Source of the DNA: Ligula intestinalis
Lineage: Eukaryota; Platyhelminthes; Cestoda; Diphyllobothriidea; Diphyllobothriidae
DNA: 64,000 nt
Reading direction: 5' to 3'
Assembly: GCA_036362985.1 (NCBI GenBank)
Contig: JAYGXS010000007.1
Span: 20,585,162 to 20,649,161, forward strand
Shown: piece after piece, positions 55,201-64,000 of the stretch
Numbering within the stretch: position 1 is the stretch's first letter
How the letters are laid out: each line of letters begins with the position of its first letter
Notes under the pieces: generated by a model
Told to the model about the DNA's origin: nothing
Seen by the model: the letters and a program-made list of their open reading frames with translations, nothing else
The model's database searches: none
Program-made: the position numbers and the translations under genes

Positions 55201-56719
55201 ACCGTTTTCAGTAACACCAATATCCCCCCCAACACTGGCAACAACCTCGACAGCACCACGCCTGGCACTGCAGCCAACGATATTATCACTACCATCACCA
55301 GTACTACCAACACTAGCAGCCCCACCATCAACAAGAACACCATTAACACTGGCAGCCTTATCAGTATGTCACTGACACTGCCAACATCACCATAACCATG
55401 ATCACCAACACTAGTACCAAAACCGTCCCCAAGATCACCACCGCCATCAACATCAACACCTCTGGCATCACAAACGGCCTTACCCCGTCCAAGATAATTA
55501 ACAGTAGCACTAGAGCCGCCATCAGCAGCAGCAGCAGGGGTACCACCACCACTACAACCACTAACACCAACAGCACAACCACTGGCAACACTACTGCCAC
55601 CATCACCACCAACACTACTCGCAACACCCCCACCACCACTCCTGGCACCACAACTAGAACCAGAATCACCACTAGCACCAGAACTACAGCCACTGGCACC
55701 ACCGGCACCATCACTCCCACCCCCACAACTACAAGCACCACCACCAGTACTACCACCGACAGCACCAAGACCACTCGCACCATCACCATCATTACTGCCA
55801 TCACCACATCACCATTACCACCACCTCTGGCGCCACAACTAGCACCAGAATCACCACCAGCACCAGGACCATGACCACTGGCACCGGTGCCATCATCACT
55901 GCCAGCATCACCATCAAAACCACCCTTGGCACCGTTAACGGAACCACCAGCGCCATCACCAATACCACCGTGAAACCCAAGATTATTATTACCACCACCA
56001 CCACTAACATCAATTAATGGTTAGACTAATGCTGATAGGATAAGAAGTAAAGGAACAGCATGGCTAATAGCATTGTTATAATAATTATTGCTTGTAATCC
56101 TAACAGGAAGTTGATGCAGGACAAGTACGAACTCTAAAGTTACTTGTCACAATCAGGAGATTAGTTTGCCTTAAGACGAATGTCTCATGCCGTTTTAAAC
56201 AATGCACTTACAATAGTTTCTATACTACTCCTATAACGATAGAGACTATTGCCATCATTACCAACAACACTGCTTTGACGACTGATTTTTCTAGGACCGG
56301 CGCTTTTCCATTCAGTACTTCTGCCTCTGATATCGGTGTTGAACTATTAAGTTCGCAATTAATAATACCATAAATAATAAGGTTTAAAGAGTAAGTTCTA
56401 CGGCAAACTACCTCAACATTATTATTTAAGCCACAAAGTCTGCTGTCATCGCTTTATTCATTTTTCAATCTCCAAGTAATCTGAATATTTTTGCCCAGAT
56501 TTTTGAGTTTCAAGTAATATTTCAGGTTCTGCAATCATACTGCTTTGTATTTCAATTTTAGAACATTTTACTCAACTTATGTGGGCGGCAACAACGGAAC
56601 TTGGAACGGGCGTTGTGCTAGACCGAAATCTGCACAAGTCCGTGATCGTATGTTTTTACAGCCCCGCCGGAAACGAGCCACGTGGTTATTCCCAAAATAT
56701 TGACAGCTTCCGAAAGTAG
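47472..56719 (+). CDS. CAP gene C: two-CAP-domain GAPR-1/VAL-like protein (first exon missing)
   Basis: Eight exons join in one frame: 47472-47644, 51942-52016, 52102-52290, 52487-52569, 53487-53570, 54260-54392, 54889-54969 and 56562-56719 (TAG stop). All have AG/GT borders and phases 2, 1, 1, 1, 0, 0, 1, 1. The joined frame is 324 codons without interruption. This is the most complete gene in the window: CAP1, a short basic/hydrophilic linker, then CAP2. No signal peptide exon or conserved cysteine pattern is visible, which fits the non-secreted GAPR-1-like group. The initiating exon (phase 2 end) should lie upstream of 47472, in or beyond the Tc1 and PLE debris, and I could not find it. 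The last intron carries an 850-bp ACC-type repeat. Confidence 0.85.
47905..48420. repeat. tRNA-like repeat with partial inverted copy
   Basis: The unit 47915-48225 contains, on the minus strand at 48014-48087, AACCCGTGGCTCAGAGG (A box) and GCGGGTTCGAAAC (B box). The segment 48121-48225 is the reverse complement of 48303-48412 (gtaacatacatcattggggt, aaacagatcggtgagcaata). The leader acggagagca-actcacgaa is repeated directly at 48252. It lies in gene C intron 1. Confidence 0.7.
48945..49084 (+). other. Possible orphan terminal exon inside gene C intron
   Basis: After a good acceptor (ttttgtgtttcag) an open frame runs from YENRWEEGYA through KGMIAVGYINMPVDGLD to a TAA. The VGY and short spacing faintly recall the end of a CAP1-type exon (SVYVVGHYFPP), and it sits in the right intron of gene C. 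It may be an alternative terminal exon or a chance open frame. Similarity is too weak to assign a product. Confidence 0.25.
49495..50172 (-). mobile_element. PLE endonuclease tail fragment
   Basis: The minus strand reads MVFSHMQRQNHVFAFEKKRV then IGRTNDKMARLVLKSWSSTG and AIELNPAYKAIRAKL. It is the same subfamily as 21740-22460 (IGRANDKVAGLLLESWSSTG). A hammerhead-like core lies at 49608-49638. Lies in gene C intron 1. Confidence 0.82.
49608..49638 (-). ncRNA. Hammerhead-like 31-nt core (mutated)
   Basis: Minus strand CTGACAA, 19 nt, GAAAC followed by GTCAGC. Helix II has five pairs and one mismatch; the core G8 is A. Confidence 0.45.
50165..50310 (+). mobile_element. tRNA-derived SINE copy
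   Basis: Has tggcctagtaggtagggcat (A box), gtcgcggggtcgaaactct (B-box-like), then ttggggttgggttactgcag and ctgacgacgcctaatgaggc, a diverged family body. Confidence 0.5.
51440..51780 (-). repeat. tRNA-like repeat, second copy
   Basis: Matches 47915-48225: cagagcacatc, gcttttcggcctcactgggc, caggtggttgtatctcaact, and minus-strand tRNA-like 51536-51605 (GGACCCGTGGCTCAAAG; B box decayed), then gttttgtgatcgggactata. It ends about 160 bp before the 75-nt CAP exon of gene C. Confidence 0.65.
52487..52569 (+). CDS. Gene C exon: inter-domain linker
   Basis: An 83-nt exon, phase 1 to 0, lies between ctccacag and gtaagt. It codes about 28 residues (RRQHAPVHAEPKLDV, then a Ser/Thr-rich end). It occupies the same position and phases as the proline-rich linker exon of gene A but shows no 14-residue repeats, so the linker is the fast-evolving part of this gene family. 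Confidence 0.7.
52905..53235 (-). mobile_element. LINE (CR1/jockey-like) 3' end
   Basis: The minus frame carries LHGHPYKLRPGKARIDGRKF and FFTNRVVSAWNALPEEVVLS then FKSRLDM, the most intact copy of this tail. It is inserted in gene C intron 4. Confidence 0.85.
53487..56719 (+). CDS. Gene C exons: CAP domain 2
   Basis: Exons 53487-53570 (84 nt), 54260-54392 (133), 54889-54969 (81) and 56562-56719 (158) are identical in length and phase to gene A or B counterparts. They encode AMLRAQNAFREGRGLPSL, ELEELAQKYAEGLKSGHD, ADIGQNVMVS, VVVRWMKESRKYKG, HFTQLMW and VIVCFYSPAGNEPRGY, then stop. Gly-Gln-Asn replaces Gly-Glu-Asn, as in gene A, whereas the HFTQ histidine is kept. The Gln substitution is therefore ancestral to the second domain. 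Confidence 0.85.
53695..53800 (+). mobile_element. tRNA-derived SINE 3' part
   Basis: Has gttgatgactaataggccgg, caatgaccctgtcagt and tctcttgtctttgtcgacta, the family body without its tRNA head. Lies in a gene C intron. Confidence 0.5.
55160..56015 (+). repeat. Degenerate ACC/ATC trinucleotide repeat in gene C last intron
   Basis: About 850 bp dominated by acc, atc, act and agc triplets (caccaccac, cagcagcagcag). Long open frames on both strands (Thr-rich forward, Val-rich reverse) follow from the composition and are not genes. There is marked purine/pyrimidine strand asymmetry (C-rich top strand). Confidence 0.9.
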
Positions 56720-56899
56720 TGCTCTGCGGCCGCAAACCCTTGAATTAGCTGATTCTTTCGAGTATACTGTTTGTGTCCTGTGCATAAACATAACTGTTTT
56801 AAAATATTTCAAGCCTTTTTGGTTTAAGCATTTGCTAAAATTAACGGTTGTTTCAGACGGACCAAAAACAGCTCTGCACACTCTTAAAGCACATGTGAT

Positions 56900-57850
56900 T
56901 CAATAAGTCTCTTCAGTTATGTAAACGGTATATTAATGATTCTTAAGTCCTCGCTTTTTGGTAGACAAACAGTTGTGCATCTGTATACAACAACTAATGT
57001 CTGTAGTCTATTCATTGAAATGATGATTCCTTTACAATATATGGTAAAAAAATGACCCCAAAACGCATCCATTTGAAAAGCCAAAATGGGGGTTAGTTGG
57101 TTAAAGGGTCGAAAGGAGCGACATTACGTAAATCAATTCAAGTCAAGTCAACTTATTAAAGGAAATATAGGCAAAACGCCTTTGAACTCCCTTTTGGTAC
57201 ATCGTATTCAAGAAATGTATCGGCACAGACGAACATTTCAACGAAGTCGCTGACACAATTGTAGGCGACTAATCTCTTGTTTCAAGTAATACACTCACAT
57301 GTGGTCATGTCAGTTAACACGAGCCAGCAGTGTAACTGAGCCGGAAGAGCTGACAGTTAAAAAAATCTTAAGGCATGGCTCATAATTTAAAACGGAATGT
57401 CATTTGTTGCTTTTAGGAGAAAAACTGTCGCTCGTGAGGAAAGTATGTGAATGATAGGACTAGGAGGCTTCTGTGAAGGTTGGCGGCAGCCATGAGGTCC
57501 ACGGCGAGTAATATATACAGCTGAGGGCCATACGAGGAGGAGACCTCAGAGTCATGATAACGTCCCCAAGAATCGGAGATGCGACCATGATACGCCCTTG
57601 CTGTGACAAGAACAGAGGAACCCGCCACGTCGTCAGTAGTTGGTTTTTAGGTCGATACGAGAAAGGGCGTGACAGGCCCCCGTAGCCTCGAATCATAGGT
57701 GCGGTGGATGTGACCTCAGACGTGATCAGTGCAGTTCGCATGGTGAGCAGAGATGTCGGATACCTAGTACGGCTTAAAACGCATTTTGATTGAATAATAA
57801 TACTACTTAAAAAATTACTATAAGTATATTTTTATAGCAGTTCAGTGTTT
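56900..57850. other. Downstream of gene C, no supported gene
   Basis: No AATAAA was found close to the gene C stop (nearest variant aataag at about 56902). The block 57413-57741 has overlapping minus frames without motifs. Confidence 0.35.
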
Positions 57851-57879
57851 GGATTTGAAGCACTCAACCGCGATGGTAC

Positions 57880-58440
57880 TCATTAAATCGGTCAAGTTTT
57901 GCTTTAAAATGTCCACGGATGGGGACATGACAATCTACGCAGGAAGGGCATTCCATACCTGGATTACCCTCTTAGAGAAAAAGAATTTTCTTGGGTCACG
58001 TCTTGCCCTGTCACACGTACATTGAGAGGGTGTCCTCGCAGCCTAGAGGTGGTGGCCTGCTCAAAGAAGTCATGTTTTGGAGGTAACAATCCTGATCACG
58101 CAGCATGCGAAATGCCTGGATTAGGTCCCCGCGTAGCTGCCTGTATTTCAGAGGAAGCAAGTCAAGATTTACCGATCGGGTCTCATAAGGTAGGTTCCGT
58201 TGGCCTCATACGAATTTTGTTGCGCGTCATTGAACCCTTTGAGGGTCCTTCGGTCTTTAGCTGCCCAAGGTCTCCAGACTTGGATGGCAAATTCCAGTTG
58301 GGGTCGCGTGAACGTGCCGAAAACCTTGCCAAATACAACCTTATCAAACTTAGCTAAAAAGCGCTTGATTAGATACAAGCTGGACATTACGGATTTAGCC
58401 ACCTTCAAATTTAGTGTTCTCCCGGTTCCTTCGTTCAAAT
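57880..58440 (-). mobile_element. LINE (CR1/jockey-like) RT C-terminal fragment
   Basis: The minus strand reads AKSVMSSLYLIKRFLAKFD and FGTFTRPQLEFAIQVWRPWA, then (shifted) LPLKYRQLRGDLIQAFRML and a decayed 3' end. It is the same region as 19320-20000 and overlaps the start of the 15250 tail. Confidence 0.82.
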
Positions 58441-58995
58441 CTGCAAATATTTACGCAAATGGGGTTTCGAGGCCTATAAAATCTACGAATAAGATTGATC
58501 ATAGCATAATTTTATTTTCGAGGACTTACACCTATTAGTTGTAATATTCTCAGAGGACTGAGGTTGCACCAGCAATCAAATCCGCAAGTGAAACCCGCGG
58601 CTAAAAAACACTAATATTTCTGCCTTATATATATTTTAGACGCTCATGTGCCTTGTCTCCAATACTTGATGCTCGCATCTTGAACGGTAACGGCACCTCT
58701 CCGAGTGAAGATAAAATATTTGCCGGAAACTCAGCCTATGTGCCACAAAGTTGGAAAAGTCAAAATTTAAAAACTAAACAGACGAGAAAGCAAAAAGGTC
58801 AGGCATAAGAATTAAAAAAATGCATAATATATCGCGTTTACCTCCTGGATTAAAATTCGTGCCTGTACAGGTAACTCTGTATGACTGAAACATTGCTTGC
58901 CCGGAAGCAATTTGAACAGAGCAACGATCACGAGATTGGCAGAAGTTATTGACGCCATATAAGTTCGCGACCTCTTATTCAACTGCAAACGGCCA

Positions 58996-59930
58996 TTGCC
59001 TAGCATGCTACTTAAAACTATGAACGAGATGCCGGGAAAGTTAAAATTTACGATCGATCATGAGAAGGACGACACACTGACTTTCTTTGACGTGCTTATA
59101 TGCAGGCGGGCAGATAGTTCCATTCAAAGATCCATATATCGGAAAACCACATGGAAAGGGCAGTATGTGCACTTTCTCAGTTTTCTTCCAATTCGGCGGA
59201 ACCGAAAGTTGGTTTTATGCCTTTTTATTAGAGCCGCTAGTACCTGTTCTTCGGATAGGATCGATGAAGAGATAAGTTCTCCTAAGAAAGTATTTTTGTT
59301 AAAGGCTATCCGAAGGAATTCATTGATAAGTACCAAAACCGCAGACAAGAAATTCCTCCCGAACTATCAGTGTCAAATAGCCAGTGAGCATCTTTTCTCC
59401 CTTTAAAAACTGATATTTTATCCAACGAGATAAAACGAAGGACTCGATATACAATTAAAGAAACTTACCCAGCCGCTAAATTGTTATACATAAGCACAAC
59501 AACGGCTATTCTTGTTCGACCAACTAAAGAAATTCTGCCTTTGCACGCCACATCACACTGTGGTAATGAGTTTACATGTAGTTGAGGGTGCAAACACATC
59601 AGGTGCATGCAAATGCAGTTGGTAACGCGATCAGCTGAACAAATGCCGAAGTGATTGCTCAGGGCAGAACATAAAGTACCCAAGAGTTCAATCCCGAAGC
59701 ACGTAGTGGACAGCAGTCATACGCTCGACCAAAAGACTACATTAAGGGTCCCCATTCGGGCGGCGACCGGGCGTTTCCTACGATTAGCGGAGGCCGCTGC
59801 AATACGGAGAAGAAAGCTCGAACTCAAATTCGAAAATATCGGAATTCCGGGAACGGAGAAAAACCGATCAGTCCAAAGCCAACACTTACAGCTGCAACTT
59901 TCAACTGCTGATCGATAAAAGTCAGGCCCA
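58996..59930 (+). mobile_element. PLE fragment: RT C-terminus and endonuclease tail
   Basis: The plus frame has KLKFTIDHEKDDTLTFFDV, IYRKTTWKGQYVHFLSFLPI (compare YHKNTWKGQYLHHLSFVPI in the 3734 element), then after frame shifts KVPKSSIPKHVVDSSHTLDQ and LAEAAAIRRRKLEL. The catalytic RT core is missing. It is about 1.2 kb from, and in the opposite orientation to, the RT fragment at 61153. Confidence 0.85.
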
Positions 59931-61019
59931 GCTGTCTGAAACGTCAGCGAATCTTCAAATTTATTCCGGTGAGCAGAAGATGAATTATAAAGCTAGAACT
60001 CTGTAAGCTGCTGGATCATGTGATCAACCATGCATTGTCGTGGTAACGATCCATAAACTCATTCCCCCTCGCTCCTCCTTAGGATTGACTGATACCCTGT
60101 CTTCTGTCATCTTCCCCACGTTAACGACATTTCACAGGCTACCATGAACATGAACTTGCATGAGCTGCCATGCTGTGACAAATATTTCTCCCCTTGTGTC
60201 CCCTCACACTGCGCCCTAATCTAAGACTAATAGCTTCTACTCTATTTACCTATCATGTTTCACCAATCTAGGTTGGCACTTAAGTGCTCAGTTAATTTAT
60301 CTTATGAATGGACAATGACTGTTTGCAGTTGAATAAGAGGGCGCAATAAGCTCTGCTAATCTCGTGATTTTCCCCTTGTTCAAATCCATATGAACTAGTT
60401 GCGTGGATCGTTGAGTAAATAACGCCAATTTTTTTTCAAATGACACTGCCACACGATGGTTCCATAGATGACCCAAACTGAAGTTGTCGGACGTAAAACA
60501 AAGACAAGGAGAAACGAAGCAATAGAAAGAAAAAAGACGAGGAACTGGGAGTTTGCAGACCTACAAGTGACAGTCACAACGTCGCCTAATTGGGAACCAC
60601 TCATAAAAAATAAATAAGAGCTGTAACAGAATCCAAGCAATACAACCAGCAAAGGAGGAAAATCACCTTCGTGTCTTCATGATTGCAGTGAAGAGGCGCA
60701 CTGAGGCTGAGCTCAGTGCAGAGCTTAGTCCGGAATCGCTGCAGTTGTCATCCTCAACGGTAGTTCGAACGATGCGGCAATAAAATACGGAGGCATGAAC
60801 CATGTAAGCCAATTAAGACAAAAGGCTAAACCACCTCCACGGCAGCTGCTTCGATATAGTACTACAGGAAACGAGGCAGAACAGAATCCCCGAGACGGCA
60901 GTCCTGAATCGGACCGAAATTCTCAGCATTCCTGCTTTTTGGGCAATTATTAGTGTACTATAGTGGCAATCTAGGGCCCCCAGTAAGCGCCTTACCTAGG
61001 AGGATATCTAAAAAAGGAA

Positions 61020-61690
61020 GCAAACCTGCCGTTTCCAATTCCAAGGGGTGTGCTCGGTTAACGACATGTAGAAGCGCATTTACATCAGTTTGTGATGGTT
61101 CGATGGGGAAGATGTCATCGACATATCGATCTTAGTGTTTTAACTCATAAATCTACTCGCTGAGTTGATATTTCTCCAGCTTGCCCATTAAGATGCTAGC
61201 CAAGAGAGGCCCGAGAGGCAAGCCTAAAGCGACGCCTTCTATTTGTCTGTATAGTTGGTTATCGAAAAGGAATTGCCCATAAGCTGTGCATTTTAGTAAA
61301 AGTTCCTTTAATGCATCAGTTGGTATTCCTACTTCTACATGGTTTGCCGCTACTAGTTTGCAGATAAAATCGACTGCCTTTGTTACTGGGACGTTTGTAA
61401 ACAGCGAATAGACGTCTAAGGAGAGCATCTTCATGCCATTTAGGTTTATGTCTTTTACGCCACCGATAAATTGGAACGTTTTCTGATAGATATGTGGCAC
61501 CAGCTGCTGCTGAAAGGGCTTGAGTTTCTCTGCCAACCACTTCACTATCACATGGTATGGCGACTTTCGTATGTCCAGAATCGGACAAATTGGCAGGCCA
61601 TCCTTTGGGATCTTAGGCAGGCCATATAAACGGGGAAGGTGCGTGCCTACTGGCCTTAGGAGGGTTTACCGAAAGTGTACACTCGCCAAA
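61020..61690 (-). mobile_element. PLE reverse transcriptase fragment
   Basis: A minus frame of 132 codons: WLAEKLKPFQQQLVPHIY, SLDVYSLFTNVPVTKAV (motif A), FLFDNQLYRQIEGVALGLPL (motif B, GPLLASILMG following). The frame stops at 61153, before motif C. Flanking degenerate PLE sequence on both sides (for example LPKIPKDG at about 61600) was read only in part. Confidence 0.88.
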
Positions 61691-61704
61691 TGCTGTTCTG
61701 AATT

Positions 61705-62293
61705 ATAAGTGGGCAACAGTAGCTTATGTAGCCCCGCTCAGTAATCCCCACAACCTGCATTTTTCCTACGAAAATGGCGGCTATCAGGATTTATGAGTGG
61801 GGAATTAGGACACGCAGTAAAATAGACTTTACCAAGTGCAAAATGCATTTTGATTGTACTGTATTTAGAAGTGTTGTTTATTTATATCTGTAGATTGTCC
61901 TAATCTGTATTATCATTTAACTTATTGCGGAAAAGCCAGATTATAAAATTGCAAGTTTCTTGAATTTCCCGAAAAATTAAAATGGTGGTTAAGAGGTCAT
62001 CTACATCAACTTACCTGTGGTCCAACTTACCATTCTGGACTTATATTAGTATAGTCCGCGGCGCGTAGCGCCGCGCAAACCTTTAATTTACATGCGGAAC
62101 AACCTGCTTCCAACAGTCGCGGGAAGAAACTTTGATTACGTTTTTTCACTTAACACTTACTTCTAAAAATTTACTTCTCTCTCTCTATCCTATTTCCCCA
62201 GCCCACACAACTCTTTAACCACCGTTTTTGCAGGGCAAGATGCTGGAACTAGGGGTTCATGAGTGGGGCTACATAAGCTACTTCTGCCTATTA
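61705..62293 (-). mobile_element. TIR-bearing non-autonomous DNA element, copy 2
   Basis: Inverted ends: agtagcttatgtagcccc (about 61709) and gtggggctacataagctac (about 62265). GC palindrome gcggcgcgtagcgccgc at about 62059. Reverse-complement homologue of 31080-31622. About 590 bp, with no coding capacity. Confidence 0.8.
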
Positions 62294-62350
62294 GTGCACT
62301 ATAGTGGCGACCTCGGGTCCCAGTAAGTGCCTTACCTACGGTGATATCAC

Positions 62351-64000
62351 ATCAAATCCTTGTTAATTGAGATAATGACACGTATCTGACCTGGCAAATA
62401 AATCTGTAAAGAAGGAATTTAAATTTTCATTAGAGTATGCATAGCATGGGGCATACACTTGTACAGAATTGAAAAGGGCGCAGTCTCAACGTACTCTGAC
62501 GCGTGTCAGTACCTTGATTATGTAGAACTAGATTGAACTCCCGAAAACATTACCACCAATGAGAGGGTCGTAAAAAAGTTCCATCATTTTTATGCATAGT
62601 GGTAGCTACGTGTAGCTTTTTCACTAGAACGAAACGCGGTCAACGTGAAGGAGGCTAAGCTACCTATAGTGGAATAGCGGCATGGATTTGTTACCGTTAC
62701 TTTGCTCTGTAAAATAGGGAATTGGTTTATGACTCATCTGTGCTCCTTCGAACTGCCTGGTTGGCTCAATAAAGTGCGCAGCAGAGCATAAAACTGTGCA
62801 GAGTTAATCGGCGTACTGGGTATTTTATTGCAGTAATACTGACAGATGAAGCAGTTAAGTAACCAGAAGAACCGCACTCCGAAGTTGGAGTCAGTGTATG
62901 ATTGACGTTCCACTACCTATGGAGGCAACCTAATGGTGGGCGTCATTTCCACGCAATAGGCTGTATTTTTTCTTAAGGCAAGGCTTATCGAAAGACATAA
63001 ACCTATGATGAGTACTTCAACGCGCTTCAAAGCTCTGACTGCTCCAATCTTTTGAACAAGACAGATGCCTCCTGTTATAACGGTGATGTCTGTGTCGCTA
63101 ACGTTATAACGACGGCGTTGTCCTTGTAACAGTGACATCTGACGTGCGTCACCGTTTTCATGAAGGGAAACGAATATGCGTACCCAAGGTCCTTGTTACA
63201 AAGAAGACAAAGGCGCGATCGTCAATGGGACGGCACTTGTATTAGTCTGAGCTTTCGGACTCCTACAAAAGACCATCATCAGAGAAAATGGGAGAACAGC
63301 AAGAATTGTCAGCAACGAAAAAAATGGCGGTTGGGGAGGGAGTAGCCTTCGCGATTGGTTGGGTTTACGCTACGTCGCCTCACCGTATCGTCTCGATGTG
63401 CGTCGTCAGCCTTATGGCGTGCGGCCTTTGCGTCGTGGCGTTCGTCCCTGAACATGAGCTGGACCGTGCTTCTTGGTCGCACGAACGGAGAGAAAATAAC
63501 CAATCGCTTCGGTTCTTTCGTGTTATTTAGCATAGAAAATATCTTGAATGTCCAAAAGCCTCCGATTTGCCAAAACCCCTACCTTAATCTGCAGTTTTCC
63601 TTGCTAAAAAACCTTGCAGAGCATCAAATCCACTCAACAGATTGAAATAAGAGGATCACATGTAGGCTAAACTGCCAACTTTAATTTCGATCATACCCGT
63701 GTACAACTTAAGTCACCGACTGGAAAGTATTAATTCTTAGGCTGTCTTCATGAGTTTAATGGGACTTACTGATTAAAATAGCTTCCCTAGTCATAAATTC
63801 TAAAACGTGTCCTCAAGTAATCGAAGGAATTATGATCAATGCGATATTCATCAAATATTTTAATCACCTATAGGAATAAAGTGCTGCTGACAGCATTCAG
63901 AATAGAATATACATGAACAGTATGAATGAATTTAAACTCGGAATAGCTGTGCAGTGGAATCAACTTGCTGACCCATATTTTCTAGGCACATTTAGAAAAT
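62351..64000. other. Window end, little recognisable
   Basis: A minus hammerhead-like core at 63252-63282 suggests one PLE tail near 63150-63300. Otherwise no motif-bearing frame. Confidence 0.4.
63252..63282 (-). ncRNA. Hammerhead-like 31-nt core
   Basis: Minus strand CTGATGA, 19 nt, GAAAG followed by CTCAGAC. Helix II has four Watson-Crick and two wobble pairs with one mismatch. A decayed relative lies at about 48870-48900. Confidence 0.45.

Larger units (their letters stand above)
60946..62350 (+). repeat. Direct repeat pair flanking PLE and MITE
   Basis: A block of about 60 bp, ttagtgtactatagtggc then ccagtaagcgccttaccta and gatatc, occurs at 60946-61007 and, diverged, at 62291-62350. 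The PLE fragment (61153-61551) and the TIR element (61705-62293) lie between. Confidence 0.7.

Noticed and set aside
55361..55874. Long open frames on both strands (Val-rich reverse, Thr-rich forward)
   Set aside because: They follow from the ACC/ATC triplet repeat; no domain, no splice logic, and they lie in a gene C intron.
1..64000. CRISPR arrays, operons or bacterial origin
   Set aside because: No regularly spaced short repeats, no ribosome-binding-site-linked gene strings; spliced exons and PLE/LINE content show a eukaryote.

Overview
The window is eukaryotic and looks like a repeat-rich flatworm (Platyhelminthes) genome. The evidence is short CAP-domain exons with clean GT-AG introns, dense Penelope-like elements (PLEs), CR1/jockey-like and RTE-like LINE fragments, a decayed Tc1/mariner copy, and several short tRNA-derived repeats. 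The CAP proteins resemble GAPR-1/GLIPR2-type, secretion-signal-less venom-allergen-like (VAL) proteins of flatworms. Within flatworms I lean towards a diphyllobothriid-type tapeworm or a trematode, but that is inference. No host gene other than the CAP family could be supported.

Three CAP genes lie in tandem on the + strand. Gene A (exons from 6164 to 14561, 5' part missing or broken) encodes one CAP domain, a proline-rich linker and a second CAP domain. Gene B (30228 to 36147) encodes only the second-type CAP domain and has a damaged 3' end. Gene C (47472 to 56719, 5' exon not found) encodes CAP-linker-CAP. The second-domain exons match between paralogues in length (133, 81 and 158 nt) and intron phase (0, 0, 1, 1), so the three genes arose by segmental duplication. 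The first domain keeps more of the CAP pocket. In all three genes the second domain has replaced the usual Gly-Glu-Asn with a GQN- or DQN-type sequence.

Introns and intergenic space are packed with mobile DNA. PLE fragments occur at about 1.0-1.8, 3.0-5.8, 9.5-10.3, 12.0-12.4, 15.7-16.1, 21.5-22.5, 24.3-25.0, 26.7-28.0, 35.0-35.6, 41.2-43.2, 44.0, 45.4-45.7, 49.5-50.2, 59.0-59.9 and 61.1-61.7 kb. Many occur as head-to-head inverted pairs. A LINE-rich block fills 15.2-20.4 kb. Other LINE pieces are at 40.4-41.1 (RTE-like), 52.9-53.2 and 57.9-58.4 kb. A decayed Tc1-like transposase is at 46.1-46.9 kb. A TIR-bearing non-autonomous element is present at 31.1-31.6 kb and, inverted, at 61.7-62.3 kb.

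The most notable non-protein signals are: (1) about twelve copies of a fixed 31-nt CTGANGA-N19-GAAA module with covarying helix II, mostly in PLE tails, resembling hammerhead ribozymes; (2) tRNA-like sequences enclosed by short inverted repeats, including a 270-bp near-perfect palindrome; (3) a tRNA-derived SINE family with at least eight copies; (4) a 42-bp minisatellite that builds the proline-rich linker of gene A. Remaining stretches over 300 bases are AT-rich, show nothing I can support, and are noted individually.
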